Made by a program: the position numbers and the translations under genes
The notes under the pieces: generated by a model
Told to the model about the DNA's origin: nothing
What the model saw: the letters and a program-made list of their open reading frames with translations, nothing else
Database searches by the model: none
DNA from: Nocardioides faecalis
GTDB lineage: Bacteria; Actinomycetota; Actinomycetes; Propionibacteriales; Nocardioidaceae
DNA length: 64,000 nt
Reading direction: 5' to 3'
Assembly (NCBI RefSeq): GCF_018388425.1
Contig: NZ_CP074406.1
Span: 930,001-994,000 of the forward strand
Shown here: in pieces, positions 9,103 to 17,814 of the stretch
How the letters are laid out: each line of letters opens with the position of its first letter
Numbering within the stretch: position 1 is the stretch's first letter

Positions 9103-11076
9103 ATGTCCGCCACCTCCGTCGAGTCCGTCTTCCCCCGGCTGGAGCCGCACCTGCTGTCGGTGTCCAAGCCGATCCAGTACGTCGGCGGCGAGCTCAACAT
9201 GGTCGCCAAGGACTGGGACTGCGGCGCGCAGGCCGACGGTGGCGAGACCGTGCGTTGGGCCCTGATGTACCCCGACGCCTACGAGGTCGGCCTGCCCAAC
9301 CAGGGCGTGCAGATCCTCTACGAGGTGCTCAACGAGCGGGAGTGGATCCTCGCCGAGCGCACCTACGCGGTGTGGCCGGACATGGAGAAGCTGCTGCGCG
9401 ACCACGACATCCCGCAGTTCACCGTGGACAGCCACCGACCGGTCGGCGCCTTCGACCTCTTCGGCGTCAGCTTCTCCACCGAGCTGGGCTACACCAACCT
9501 GCTCACCGCCCTCGACCTGGCCGGCATCCCGCTGCACGCCGTCGACCGCACCGACGACCACCCCGTCGTCATCGCCGGCGGGCACGCGGCGTTCAACCCC
9601 GAGCCGATCGCGGCCTTCATCGACGCCGCCGTCCTCGGCGACGGCGAGGAGGTCGTCCTCAAGATCTCCGAGGTCACCCGCGAGTGGAAGGGCGAGGGCC
9701 GCCCCGGCGGCCGCGTCGAGCTGCTGCGCCGCCTCGCGGTCAGCGGCTCGGTCTACGTGCCCCGCTTCTACGACGTCTCCTACGACGCCGCGACCGGCGA
9801 GATCGCCGCGGTGGTGCCCAACCACCCCGACGCCCCCGAGCGGGTCCGCAAGCACACCCTGATGGACCTGGACCAGTGGCCCTACCCGCGCAACCCGCTG
9901 GTGCCGCTGGCCGAGACCGTGCACGAGCGGTTCAGCGTGGAGATCTTCCGCGGCTGCACCCGTGGCTGCCGGTTCTGCCAGGCCGGGATGATCACCCGCC
10001 CCGTGCGCGAGCGCTCCATCGAGACGATCGGCGCGATGGTGGACAACGGCGTGCGCAAGACCGGCTTCGAGGAGGTCGGCCTGCTCAGCCTGTCCAGCGC
10101 CGACCACACCGAGATCGGCGAGGTCGCCACCGCGCTGGCCGACCGCTACGAGGGCTCCAACGTCTCGCTGTCGCTGCCCAGCACCCGGGTCGACGCCTTC
10201 AACATCACCCTGGCCAACGAGTTCTCCCGCAACGGGCGCCGCTCCGGGCTGACCTTCGCCCCCGAAGGCGGCAGCGAGCGGATGCGCAAGGTGATCAACA
10301 AGATGGTCACCGAGGACGACCTGATCCGCACCGTCGCCGCCGCCTACAGCCACGGCTGGCGCCAGGTGAAGCTCTACTTCATGTGCGGCCTGCCGACCGA
10401 GACCGACGAGGACGTGCTGCAGATCGCCGAGCTGGCCAAGCGGGTGATCGCCACCGGCCGCGAGGTCTCCGGGCGCAACGACATCCGCTGCACCGTCTCC
10501 ATCGGCGGGTTCGTGCCCAAGCCGCACACCCCGTTCCAGTGGGCCGCCCAGCTCGACTCCGAGACCACCGACCGCCGCTTGCAGCTGCTGCGCGACACCG
10601 TGCGCGCCGACAAGCGGTTCGGCCGCGCCATCGGCTTCCGCTACCACGACGGACAGCCCGGCATCATCGAGGGACTGCTGTCCCGCGGCGACCGCCGGGT
10701 GGGCGCGATCATCGAGCAGGTGTGGCGCGACGGCGGCCGCTTCGACGGCTGGAGCGAGCACTTCTCCTTCGAGCGCTGGGAGCAGGCCGCGACCACCGCG
10801 CTGGCCGGCGTGGACGTCGACCTGTCCTGGTTCACCACCCGGGAACGGACGTATGAGGAGATCCTGCCCTGGGACCACCTCGACTCCGGCCTGGACAAGG
10901 ACTGGCTGTGGGCGGACTGGGAGGACGCGCTCGCCGTCGGCGAGGGCACCTCCGACGTCGAGGTCGAGGACTGCCGCTGGACCCCCTGCTACGACTGCGG
11001 CGTGTGCCCGGAGATGGGCACCGAGATCCAGATCGGCCCCACCGGACGGCCGATGCTGCCGCTGAGCGTGGTCTGA
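9103..11076 (+). CDS. B12-binding-type radical SAM protein (TIGR03960 family)
   Basis: This 657-residue protein has an N-terminal cobalamin-binding-like region (about 50-220, YPDAYEVGLPNQG onward), a radical SAM barrel with the cluster motif C285-x3-C289-x2-C292 in FRGCTRGCRFCQ, and a C-terminal Cys-rich tail (CRWTPCYDCGVCPEMG). The family is universal in actinobacteria, but its reaction is not firmly established. Its usual partner, the DUF2344 protein, lies at 13102, separated here by three genes. The start at 9103 is supported by a TAGAAT box 7 nt upstream. The next gene begins 2 nt after its stop. Confidence 0.87.
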   Translation: MSATSVESVFPRLEPHLLSVSKPIQYVGGELNMVAKDWDCGAQADGGETVRWALMYPDAYEVGLPNQGVQILYEVLNEREWILAERTYAVWPDMEKLLRDHDIPQFTVDSHRPVGAFDLFGVSFSTELGYTNLLTALDLAGIPLHAVDRTDDHPVVIAGGHAAFNPEPIAAFIDAAVLGDGEEVVLKISEVTREWKGEGRPGGRVELLRRLAVSGSVYVPRFYDVSYDAATGEIAAVVPNHPDAPERVRKHTLMDLDQWPYPRNPLVPLAETVHERFSVEIFRGCTRGCRFCQAGMITRPVRERSIETIGAMVDNGVRKTGFEEVGLLSLSSADHTEIGEVATALADRYEGSNVSLSLPSTRVDAFNITLANEFSRNGRRSGLTFAPEGGSERMRKVINKMVTEDDLIRTVAAAYSHGWRQVKLYFMCGLPTETDEDVLQIAELAKRVIATGREVSGRNDIRCTVSIGGFVPKPHTPFQWAAQLDSETTDRRLQLLRDTVRADKRFGRAIGFRYHDGQPGIIEGLLSRGDRRVGAIIEQVWRDGGRFDGWSEHFSFERWEQAATTALAGVDVDLSWFTTRERTYEEILPWDHLDSGLDKDWLWADWEDALAVGEGTSDVEVEDCRWTPCYDCGVCPEMGTEIQIGPTGRPMLPLSVV

Positions 11077-11077
11077 G

Positions 11078-11545
11078 TTGAGCGCCCTCACCCCGGCCCG
11101 GCCGCCCCGCCAGGGCCCGCTCGGCATCGCCCTGCGCGGCGGACCCCGCGTGGTCCTCATGGTCGTGCTCGCCGTCGGCGCGCTGACGTCGGACTCCAAC
11201 GTGATGCGCATCGTCGCCGCGCTTCTCTTCGTGCTCAACGCCGGCCGCCTGCTCGACCCCGACTGGCGACGCTTCGTGGTCACCGGACTCTTTCCCGAGC
11301 GGGTCGAGGCGCAGTACTGCCAGCCCGGCGAGCACAGCGTCGAGCTCGTCGCCGTCGGGCCGCGGCACGTCGAGGTGATCAAGGCGCTGCGTGAGGTCGA
11401 CGACCTCGACCTGGTCGAGGCCAAGGCGCTGCTGAAGGTGCCCGCGGTGGTCGTCGAGGACCTGAGCGCGGACAGCGCCGCGGCCGTCGCGAAGCGTCTC
11501 ACCGAGGCCGGCGCCACGGTCCGGGTGCTCGACCCGGTCGGGTGA
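11078..11545 (+). CDS. Small membrane protein with an L7/L12 C-terminal-like domain
   Basis: The 155 residues begin with one or two membrane helices (about 22-55, VVLMVVLAVGALTSDSNV then IVAALLFVLNAGRLL). A C-terminal fold (about 90-155) follows that closely resembles the ribosomal protein L7/L12 C-terminal domain: VIKALREVDDLDLVEAKALL matches the VIKxVREITGLGLKEAKDLV pattern, followed by AKRLTEAGATVRV. Function is unknown. L7/L12 uses this face to bind translation factors, so a membrane tether for a translational GTPase is a guess. The start is TTG at 11078, two bases after the preceding stop, so it is probably coupled to the radical SAM gene. Confidence 0.65.
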   Translation: MSALTPARPPRQGPLGIALRGGPRVVLMVVLAVGALTSDSNVMRIVAALLFVLNAGRLLDPDWRRFVVTGLFPERVEAQYCQPGEHSVELVAVGPRHVEVIKALREVDDLDLVEAKALLKVPAVVVEDLSADSAAAVAKRLTEAGATVRVLDPVG

Positions 11546-11549
11546 GCCG

Positions 11550-11555
11550 TAGGCT
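11550..11555 (+). promoter_or_regulatory. -10 hexamer TAGGCT of a leaderless start
   Basis: TAGGCT ends 7 nt before the ATG at 11563, the same geometry as at 9090, 33902 and 49559. Confidence 0.55.
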
Positions 11556-11562
11556 CTGCGCC

Positions 11563-12141
11563 ATGGACGAGGACTCGCGCCCGGCAGCTCGCACGACGTA
11601 CGTCCTCGTCGACGGCGAGAACATCGACGCCACTCTCGGCACCTCGATCCTCGGACGCCGCCCGCGGCCCGAGGAGCGTCCCCGCTGGGAGCGGCTGCTG
11701 CAGTTCGCCCGCGACAAGTGGGGCCAGCCCGCCCAGGGGCTCTTCTTCCTGGCGGCCAACAACGAGCTGCCGATGTCGTTCATCCAGGCGCTGCTGGCGA
11801 TCGGCTACCGGCCGGTGCCGCTGTCGGGTGGTGCCGGGCAGAAGGTCGTCGACATCGCCATCCAGCGCACGCTCGCCGAGCTGCGCACCCGCGAGGCCGA
11901 CGCGCTGCTGGTCAGCAACGACGGCGACTTCGTGGAGCAGGTCGCCGGCCTGCTCGAGGACGACGAGCGGCGCGTCGGCGTCATCGGGTTCACCGAGTTC
12001 CGCAACCAGTCCTTCCTCGACCTGGTCGACGACGGCCTGGAGACCTACGACCTGGAGTACGACGTCGCGGCCTTCAACGAGCGGCTGCCGCGGATCCGGA
12101 TCATCCCGATCGACGAGTTCGACCCGACCCAGTTCCTCTGA
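11563..12141 (+). CDS. NYN-domain (PIN-like) nuclease-like protein
   Basis: This 192-residue protein is of the LabA/NYN type (PIN-like RNase fold). Acidic motifs match the family: LVDGENID at residues about 13-20, the PxxxGAGQKVVDIAIQ segment, and ADALLVSNDGDF with paired Asp residues. Members cleave RNA with divalent metal. The start ATG at 11563 has a TAGGCT box 7 nt upstream and no ribosome-binding site, so it is read as leaderless; an in-frame GTG at 11542 overlaps the preceding gene and is less likely. A strong hairpin follows the stop codon. Confidence 0.75.
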   Translation: MDEDSRPAARTTYVLVDGENIDATLGTSILGRRPRPEERPRWERLLQFARDKWGQPAQGLFFLAANNELPMSFIQALLAIGYRPVPLSGGAGQKVVDIAIQRTLAELRTREADALLVSNDGDFVEQVAGLLEDDERRVGVIGFTEFRNQSFLDLVDDGLETYDLEYDVAAFNERLPRIRIIPIDEFDPTQFL

Positions 12142-12150
12142 GGCCCAGGT

Positions 12151-12200
12151 CCTTCGTGACCCTGCGCTGCCGAGGCCGGCAGCGCAGGGGCTCACGAAGG
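12151..12200 (+). terminator. Bidirectional hairpin between convergent genes
   Basis: Left arm 12151-12171 (CCTTCGTGACCCTGCGCTGC...) pairs with right arm 12178-12200 over about 21 bp with a 2-nt bulge; the loop is GAGGCC. It lies between the stop codons of the NYN gene (+) and the DUF4190 gene (-), so it can end both transcripts. There is no long T run. Confidence 0.75.
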
Positions 12201-12205
12201 TGCTC

Positions 12206-13003
12206 TCACAGGAGCGGCTCGGAGAGCTCCTCCTCGGGCTCCACGTAGCACACGAGGGTGTCGCCCTTCTTCACGTTCTTCGGGTCCTCGATCACGGCCT
12301 TGATGTCGGTGAGGTAGTCGCTGAGCTTGGCCAGGTCGTCGGAGTCGATCGCGGTGGCGCAGTAGCCGGCCATCGACTGCTCGATGTCCTCCAGGTTCGA
12401 GGCGGTCACCTTCTCCACGCCGACGATCTCGCCGTCGTGCTTCTCGGTGCAGTCCTTCTTCAGGAGGTTGACGGTGCCGCCGTCCTCCTCGACGTCCACG
12501 CACTGGCCGACCTTCGCGTTGCCAGGGGTGACGATCGAGTCCGCGAAGATGAAGACCGCCGTGGCGACGCCCGCCGAGGCCAGGGTCATCACGATGCCGA
12601 CGATGATCGCGGCGATCGCCAGCCCGCGGCCCTTGCGCTGGCCTCCCTTGGTGCGGGAGAGACCCAGGATCCCGAGGATCAGGCCGACCGGCGCCAGGCA
12701 GCACAGGAAGCTGAGCACCAGCGCGGCGACAGACAACCCGTCGGTCTTCGGCTGCCCGGACTCCGCCCCACCCGGATAGCCGCCCGGGTAGCCGCCCGGG
12801 TAGCCGCCTGAGGGCGGGCCGTACCCGCCGCCCTGCGGGGCGCCGTACGGGTTGGCCGAGGGCGGGGGAGCGTAGGGGCTGTGGCCGGGTTGGCCGGGTT
12901 GGCCGGGGCCGGGCTGACCGGGTCCGGGCTGGCCCGGCTGGCCTCCCTGGCCGTACGGGTCCTGGCCGGGCTGGTTCGGGTTCTGACCATAGGGATCGCT
13001 CAC
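12206..13003 (-). CDS. DUF4190 membrane protein with Gly/Pro-rich N-terminus
   Basis: The 265-residue protein has a disordered Gly/Pro/Gln/Tyr-rich N-terminal third (PGQ and GGYP repeats; three 12-bp tandem units lie at about 12775-12815), then two membrane helices (about 90-115 and 125-150, LSVAALVLSFLCCLAPVGL). A C-terminal extracytoplasmic domain with Cys residues (VGQCVDVEE, KKDCTEKHDG, AGYCATAI, LVCYVEPEE) resembles DUF4190/septum-formation-like proteins. Function is unknown. The start was set at GTG 13003 (MSDPYGQ) because a TACTGT box ends 7 nt upstream; GTG 13012 adds three residues and lies inside that box. Confidence 0.75.
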   Translation of the reverse strand: MSDPYGQNPNQPGQDPYGQGGQPGQPGPGQPGPGQPGQPGHSPYAPPPSANPYGAPQGGGYGPPSGGYPGGYPGGYPGGAESGQPKTDGLSVAALVLSFLCCLAPVGLILGILGLSRTKGGQRKGRGLAIAAIIVGIVMTLASAGVATAVFIFADSIVTPGNAKVGQCVDVEEDGGTVNLLKKDCTEKHDGEIVGVEKVTASNLEDIEQSMAGYCATAIDSDDLAKLSDYLTDIKAVIEDPKNVKKGDTLVCYVEPEEELSEPLL

Positions 13004-13010
13004 GGGGCTC

Positions 13011-13016
13011 ACAGTA
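13011..13016 (-). promoter_or_regulatory. -10 hexamer TACTGT (minus strand), leaderless start
   Basis: On the minus strand TACTGT is followed by 7 nt and the GTG at 13003. It decides between two GTG codons for the DUF4190 gene. Confidence 0.5.
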
Positions 13017-13087
13017 ACCGCGGCGGCTGGTCAGGTGCTGGGGATGGTCTGGGGCCCGCTGGCGCGTCGTACCGGCACGCCGGGCAC

Positions 13088-13093
13088 TAGGAT
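13088..13093 (+). promoter_or_regulatory. -10 hexamer TAGGAT of a leaderless start
   Basis: TAGGAT is followed by 8 nt and the GTG at 13102. It faces away from the TACTGT box of the divergent DUF4190 gene. Confidence 0.5.
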
Positions 13094-13101
13094 CAGCCCA
13101 C

Positions 13102-13821
13102 GTGAGTCGTGAGCAGCCAGCCCAGCAGGCACCCCCGGTCCAGAAGGTGCGGATCCGGTACGCCAAGCGCGGACGGCTGCGCTTCACCAGCCACCGCGAC
13201 GTCAGCCGCGCGATCGAGCGGGCCGTGGTCCGTGCCGAGATCCCGATGGCCTACTCCTCGGGGTTCCACCCGCACCCTCGGATCTCCTACGCCGGCGCCT
13301 CCCCGACGGGCGCGGCCAGCGAGTCGGAGTACGTCGAGCTCGGCCTCGCCGAGGTGCGGGAGCCGGCCGCCGTCGGCGCTGCGCTGGACGCGGCGCTGCC
13401 TGCGGGCCTGGACGTGGTGGCCAGCGTCGACGCCGCCGGCTCCAGCGCCGGGTCGCTGTCGGACCTGCTCACCGCCAGCCGCTGGCGGATCGAGCTCGGC
13501 GACCTGGACCCGGACGCGGTCCGCGACGCCGTGGCGGCGTTCCTCGCCGTCGAGTCGGTCCCCGTGGAGCGGATGACGAAGAAGGGGCTGCGGACCTTCG
13601 ACTGCCGGGCCGCGGTCATCGCCCTCGACGTCGCACCCGACGGCGCGCTCGACCTCGTGCTGGAGCACACGGTGCCCGCCGTACGGCCCGACGACGTGCT
13701 CACCGGCCTGCGCGCCACGGCCGGGCTCGAGGCTCCGGCGACCATGCTGCTGACCCGGGTGAGCCAGGGCGTGCTCGATCGGGAGACCGGGGAGATCGGC
13801 GACCCGCTGTCGCCCCGGTGA
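13102..13821 (+). CDS. DUF2344 protein, partner of the radical SAM protein (TIGR03936)
   Basis: This 239-residue protein begins with the family signature VRIRYAKRGRLRFTSHRD followed by FHPHPRISYA and ESEYVELGL. In many bacteria this domain is fused to, or directly follows, the TIGR03960 radical SAM protein encoded here at 9103; the shared pathway is not established. The start is GTG at 13102, with a TAGGAT box 8 nt upstream and no ribosome-binding site. RNase E/G follows after a 300-bp gap, as in other actinobacteria. Confidence 0.85.
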   Translation: MSREQPAQQAPPVQKVRIRYAKRGRLRFTSHRDVSRAIERAVVRAEIPMAYSSGFHPHPRISYAGASPTGAASESEYVELGLAEVREPAAVGAALDAALPAGLDVVASVDAAGSSAGSLSDLLTASRWRIELGDLDPDAVRDAVAAFLAVESVPVERMTKKGLRTFDCRAAVIALDVAPDGALDLVLEHTVPAVRPDDVLTGLRATAGLEAPATMLLTRVSQGVLDRETGEIGDPLSPR

Positions 13822-14121
13822 TACCCCGGCGCTGAACGGGGTGTGCGATACTCGCCACAAGACCACCCGAGTGCCTCCTACCGGAGCGCGCCGAGCGGTC
13901 TGACGACGTTCTCGCCGCCCGGCAGGAGACTGACCGGACGGCACGGTGGAGGACAGGCACCACCCGACGCGACGCACACCGCGACCGCGGCAGGTGGGAG
14001 CCCTACCTCCAGTGACGCTTGCGGAGGGTGTCGTCCCACGAAGGCTTACGACACCGCGCCCGCGGGCGGGTGTCGATGACACCCCGGCACGCGGAAGTGG
14101 GCCGGGTGGAGGAGTACCGCC
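13822..14121 (+). other. 300-bp leader region upstream of RNase E/G
   Basis: No gene is seen here. TGCGATACT at 13844-13852 could be an extended -10 element, which would give rne a 5' untranslated region of about 260 nt. It contains short GC-rich inverted repeats, one around 14048-14072. A long leader is usual for rne genes, which often autoregulate through it. The ribosome-binding site GGAGGAG is at 14107-14113. Confidence 0.35.
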
Positions 14122-17100
14122 ATGACGGACGCGCCCACCGAGAACCAGAGCAACACCCCGGACCAGGAGGCGACCACACCGGCCGCCGGCGCGGACAGCG
14201 CCGCCCCTGCTCCCACCGAGGCGCCGGCCGACGCGTCGCCCGAGGCCGCTGCTGAGAAGCCGGCCAAGAAGACCGCTGCTCGCAAGACCGCGGCGAAGAA
14301 GACGGCCGTGAAGCGGACGCCGGCCAAGAAGGCCGCCGCAGCACCTGCGGAGACCGCTGCCGAGGCCGTGCAGGGTGAGGCCGCGGAGGGTGAGGCCGCG
14401 GAGGGTGAGGCCGCCGCGAAGCCCGCCAAGAAGACGGCTGCGCGCAAGAGCACCGCCGCGAAGAAGACCGCGGCGAAGAAGACCACGACCCGCAAGACCG
14501 CCGCGAAGAAGACCGCGGCGCCGGCCTCCGAGCAGCTCGCGTTCACCGAGGAGCCCACCGCTCCCGCCGAGGCACCCGTCGAGGCTGCGGCTCCCGCCGA
14601 GTCCGCGGTTCCCGCGGAGAGCACCGAGCAGGCGGCTCCCGTCGCGGAGACGACTCCGGCCGCGCCCAAGGTGACCACCCGGACCCGCTCCTCGCGTAGC
14701 CGCGCCGCCGCCGTGGTGTTCCAGGCCCCCGAGCCCACCCCCGTGGCCGAGGCCGCTGTGACGGACGCCGAGGAGGCTGAGGACGAGGCCCTCGTCGAGG
14801 CCACCGCCGCTGACGCCGCCGCCGCCGAGGCCGAGGCCGCCGAGGAGACCGAGGCCGGCGAGGAGACCGAGGCCGGCGCCACCGAGGACAAGTCCGAGGA
14901 CGACGACGAGGAGAGCCAGGACGGCGAGGACGGCGAGCAGCCGTCCGGCAACGCCCGCCGCCGTCGGCGCCGCGGTGGCCGACGTCGCCGCAAGCCCGCC
15001 GGTGCCGGCTCCGACGGTGACAGCGACTCCGACGGCGACTCCGACAGCGACTCCGAGGGTGCGGAGGCCGACGCGTCCGCGGACGCCGAGACCGAGACTG
15101 AGACCGAGACCGCCCCCGAGACCGGCGCCGGTACCGGCGCGCGCTCGGGCCGCAGCCGCAGCCGCGGCGGCCGCTCCGCCAAGCCCGCTGCCCAGACCGA
15201 CGGTGTCGACGGCGCCGACGGCGCCGACGGCGCCGCGGGGGAGGACGCGGAGTCCGCGGACTCCGAGGGAGACGACGCCGGTGAGGGCGACGCCGCAGAG
15301 GGCAACGGCCAGGGCGGCTCGTCCACCTCGCGCCGCCGGCGTCGCCGCCGCCGCTCCGGGGACGGCTCCGGCGGTGCCGACGGGGACGACCCGGAGAACA
15401 CCGTCACCCGCGTTCGCAAGCCGCGCTCGCCCGAGGACGAGATCACGGCCGTCGCCGGCTCGACCCGCCTCGAGGCCAAGAAGCAGCGCCGCCGCGAGGG
15501 TCGCGAGGCCGGTCGCCGCCGTGCGCCGATCGTCAGCGAGGCCGAGTTCCTCGCCCGCCGCGAGGCCGTCGAGCGCGTCATGGTCGTGCGCCAGCGCAAG
15601 GACCTGACCCAGATCGCCGTGCTCGAGGACAAGGTGCTCGTGGAGCACTACGTCGCCCGCGAGTCGCAGACCTCTCTGATCGGCAACGTCTACCTCGGCC
15701 GCGTGCAGAACGTGCTGCCCTCCATGGAGGCTGCGTTCATCGACATCGGCAAGGGCCGCAACGCGGTGCTCTACGCCGGCGAGGTCAACTGGGCCGCGCT
15801 GGGCCACAAGGAGGGCCAGCCGCGCAAGATCGAGTCGTTCCTGCAGTCCGGGCAGACCATCCTGGTCCAGGTCAGCAAGGACCCGATCGGTCACAAGGGC
15901 GCCCGGCTCACCAGCCAGATCAGCCTGGCCGGCCGATTCCTGGTCTACGTGCCCGACGGCACGACCTCGGGCATCTCCCGCAAGCTGCCCGACACCGAGC
16001 GCGCGCGGCTCAAGTCGCTGCTCAAGGAGATCGTCCCCGAGTCGGCCGGCGTCATCGTGCGCACCGCTGCTGAGGGCGCCTCGGAGGACGAGCTGACCCG
16101 CGACGTCGAGCGGCTCAAGGCCCGCTGGGAGGACATCGAGGCCAAGGTCGCCAAGGGCAACGCGCCGCAGATGCTCTACGGCGAGCCCGACCTGACCCTC
16201 AAGGTCGTCCGCGACCTGTTCACCGAGGACTTCACCAAGCTGATCGTCCAGGGCGACGACGCCTGGAGCACCGTCAAGGAGTACGTCGACCACGTCGCCC
16301 CCGACCTGGCCGACCGCCTCGAGAAGCACGACCCCAGCGACGCCGACCTGTTCACGGTGCACCGCGTCGACGAGCAGATCGCCAAGGGCCTGGACCGCAA
16401 GGTCTGGCTGCCCTCCGGTGGCTCGCTGGTCATCGACCGCACCGAGGCCATGACCGTCGTCGACGTCAACACCGGCAAGTTCACCGGCTCCGGGGGCAAC
16501 CTCGAGGAGACCGTCACCAAGAACAACCTGGAGGCGGCCGAGGAGATCGTGCGCCAGCTCCGGCTGCGCGACATCGGCGGCATCATCGTCGTCGACTTCA
16601 TCGACATGGTGCTGGAGTCCAACCGGGACCTGGTGCTGCGTCGGCTGGTCGAGTGCCTCGGCCGCGACCGCACCCGGCACCAGGTCGCCGAGGTCACCTC
16701 GCTCGGCCTGGTCCAGATGACCCGCAAGCGGATCGGCACGGGCCTGCTCGAGGCCTTCAGCGAGACCTGCTCGCACTGCCAGGGCCGCGGGGTCCAGGTG
16801 CACGACATGCCGGTGGAGCCCAAGCGGGGCGGTGACCAGGAGGAGCCGCGCCGTGGCCGCCGCAAGGGCAAGGGCAAGGGCCAGGACGCGCCTGCCGAGC
16901 CCGTCGCCAAGCCGGTGCCCACTCCGAAGGACGTCGCGGCGATGGCCAAGCCGGCTCCGGCCGAGCAGGGCGACGAGACCGAGACCCCTGACGACACGTC
17001 CGCCGACACGTTCGCTGACACGCCTGCCGAGACTCCGGTCGAGACGCCGGCTGAGACCGGCGTCGAGGCGCCGGTGGCTGCCGAGGAGGCCGTCGCGGCC

Positions 17101-17634
17101 GTCATCGAGTCCACCGAGCGCACGGTCGAGCCGCCTGCCGAGCAGCCCGCCGCCGAGCAGCCCGCCGCCGAGCAGCCCGCCGCCGAGCAGCCCGCCGCCG
17201 AGCAGCCCGCCGCCGAGCAGCCCGCCGCCGAGAAGCCCGATGCTGAGCAGCCTGTCGAGCAACTGGTTGCCGACGCCGACGCCGGCGCGCAGGTGCCCGC
17301 ACCGGCAGAGCCGCCGGTCGAGCCGGCGCCGGTCGACGTACCGGCCGAGCAGCCCGCCGAGCAGCCCGCCGAGCAGCCCGCCGAGCAGGCGGTGGAGCAG
17401 CCGGCCCCGAAGGCCACCACGACCGTCGTCACCCGTACCCGGCGCCGTGCCGCCAGCCGTCCCGCGGGACCGCCGGCTGCCGACACCGCCACCAGCGGCG
17501 CGGACGCGGCCACCGAGCCCGCGGCACAGGAGCCGGCCGGCTCCGACGCGGCGTCCGACGGTGCGGGGGAGGGCGAGTCCGAGCCGCACGTGGAGCGCGT
17601 GCCGGTGAAGAAGAGGGGCGCCCGCAAGCGCTGA
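14122..17634 (+). CDS. rne: Ribonuclease E/G with long low-complexity arms
   Basis: This 1170-residue endoribonuclease matures rRNA and turns over mRNA. The central catalytic part (about 490-900) holds an S1 domain (around 520-600), the metal-binding Asp781 in TVVDVNTGK and Asp825 in IIVVDFIDM, and the Zn-link C883-S-H-C886. The N-terminal arm (1-470) has Ala/Lys/Thr repeats like histone H1 tails (KKTAARKTAAKKTA), then acidic stretches and Arg-rich patches (RRRRRRGGRRRRK-type). The C-terminal arm has AEQPA repeats. The ATG at 14122 lies 8 nt after GGAGGAG. The arms probably bind RNA and partner proteins, as in other RNase E enzymes. Confidence 0.93.
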   Translation: MTDAPTENQSNTPDQEATTPAAGADSAAPAPTEAPADASPEAAAEKPAKKTAARKTAAKKTAVKRTPAKKAAAAPAETAAEAVQGEAAEGEAAEGEAAAKPAKKTAARKSTAAKKTAAKKTTTRKTAAKKTAAPASEQLAFTEEPTAPAEAPVEAAAPAESAVPAESTEQAAPVAETTPAAPKVTTRTRSSRSRAAAVVFQAPEPTPVAEAAVTDAEEAEDEALVEATAADAAAAEAEAAEETEAGEETEAGATEDKSEDDDEESQDGEDGEQPSGNARRRRRRGGRRRRKPAGAGSDGDSDSDGDSDSDSEGAEADASADAETETETETAPETGAGTGARSGRSRSRGGRSAKPAAQTDGVDGADGADGAAGEDAESADSEGDDAGEGDAAEGNGQGGSSTSRRRRRRRRSGDGSGGADGDDPENTVTRVRKPRSPEDEITAVAGSTRLEAKKQRRREGREAGRRRAPIVSEAEFLARREAVERVMVVRQRKDLTQIAVLEDKVLVEHYVARESQTSLIGNVYLGRVQNVLPSMEAAFIDIGKGRNAVLYAGEVNWAALGHKEGQPRKIESFLQSGQTILVQVSKDPIGHKGARLTSQISLAGRFLVYVPDGTTSGISRKLPDTERARLKSLLKEIVPESAGVIVRTAAEGASEDELTRDVERLKARWEDIEAKVAKGNAPQMLYGEPDLTLKVVRDLFTEDFTKLIVQGDDAWSTVKEYVDHVAPDLADRLEKHDPSDADLFTVHRVDEQIAKGLDRKVWLPSGGSLVIDRTEAMTVVDVNTGKFTGSGGNLEETVTKNNLEAAEEIVRQLRLRDIGGIIVVDFIDMVLESNRDLVLRRLVECLGRDRTRHQVAEVTSLGLVQMTRKRIGTGLLEAFSETCSHCQGRGVQVHDMPVEPKRGGDQEEPRRGRRKGKGKGQDAPAEPVAKPVPTPKDVAAMAKPAPAEQGDETETPDDTSADTFADTPAETPVETPAETGVEAPVAAEEAVAAVIESTERTVEPPAEQPAAEQPAAEQPAAEQPAAEQPAAEQPAAEKPDAEQPVEQLVADADAGAQVPAPAEPPVEPAPVDVPAEQPAEQPAEQPAEQAVEQPAPKATTTVVTRTRRRAASRPAGPPAADTATSGADAATEPAAQEPAGSDAASDGAGEGESEPHVERVPVKKRGARKR
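17137..17226 (+). repeat. Six perfect 15-bp tandem repeats in rne
   Basis: The unit GCCGAGCAGCCCGCC (Ala-Glu-Gln-Pro-Ala) is repeated six times without mismatch, with a seventh altered copy at 17227. Perfect identity suggests recent slippage and length variation between strains. A second run of GAGCAGCCCGCC units lies at about 17347-17390. Confidence 0.9.
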
Positions 17635-17678
17635 ACGACCCCGGTCGCCATCGTTTTGGTGGATACCGGGCCGAACCG

Positions 17679-17684
17679 TAGTAT
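17679..17684 (+). promoter_or_regulatory. Possible -10 element for rplU-rpmA
   Basis: TAGTAT stands 131 nt before the L21 start. A GC hairpin at 17741-17759 (CCCCACC pairing with GGTGGGG) lies in the resulting leader and could be part of L21 leader control. No clear -35 is visible. Confidence 0.4.
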
Positions 17685-17814
17685 TGACCGTCGGTGCGCC
17701 GCCAAGGAGTGCCGTTCTGCTGGCGCCCGGCAGGATCGCATCCCCACCCTGGTGGGGGAGTGGCCTTGCTGTGTGTGCCGTAGACCCAGACGTTGACGTG
17801 AGAAGGAGCCCGCG

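Noticed and set aside
9004..12195. Long minus-strand open frame opposite the radical SAM and NYN genes
   Set aside because: The plus strand has clear cluster-binding Cys and family motifs; the minus frame has only His/Asp/Gln/Arg-rich shadow sequence.
17641..17669. Terminator after rne (CCGGT...ACCGG)
   Set aside because: Only 5 bp of outer stem with poor inner pairing and no T run after it; not strong enough to list.
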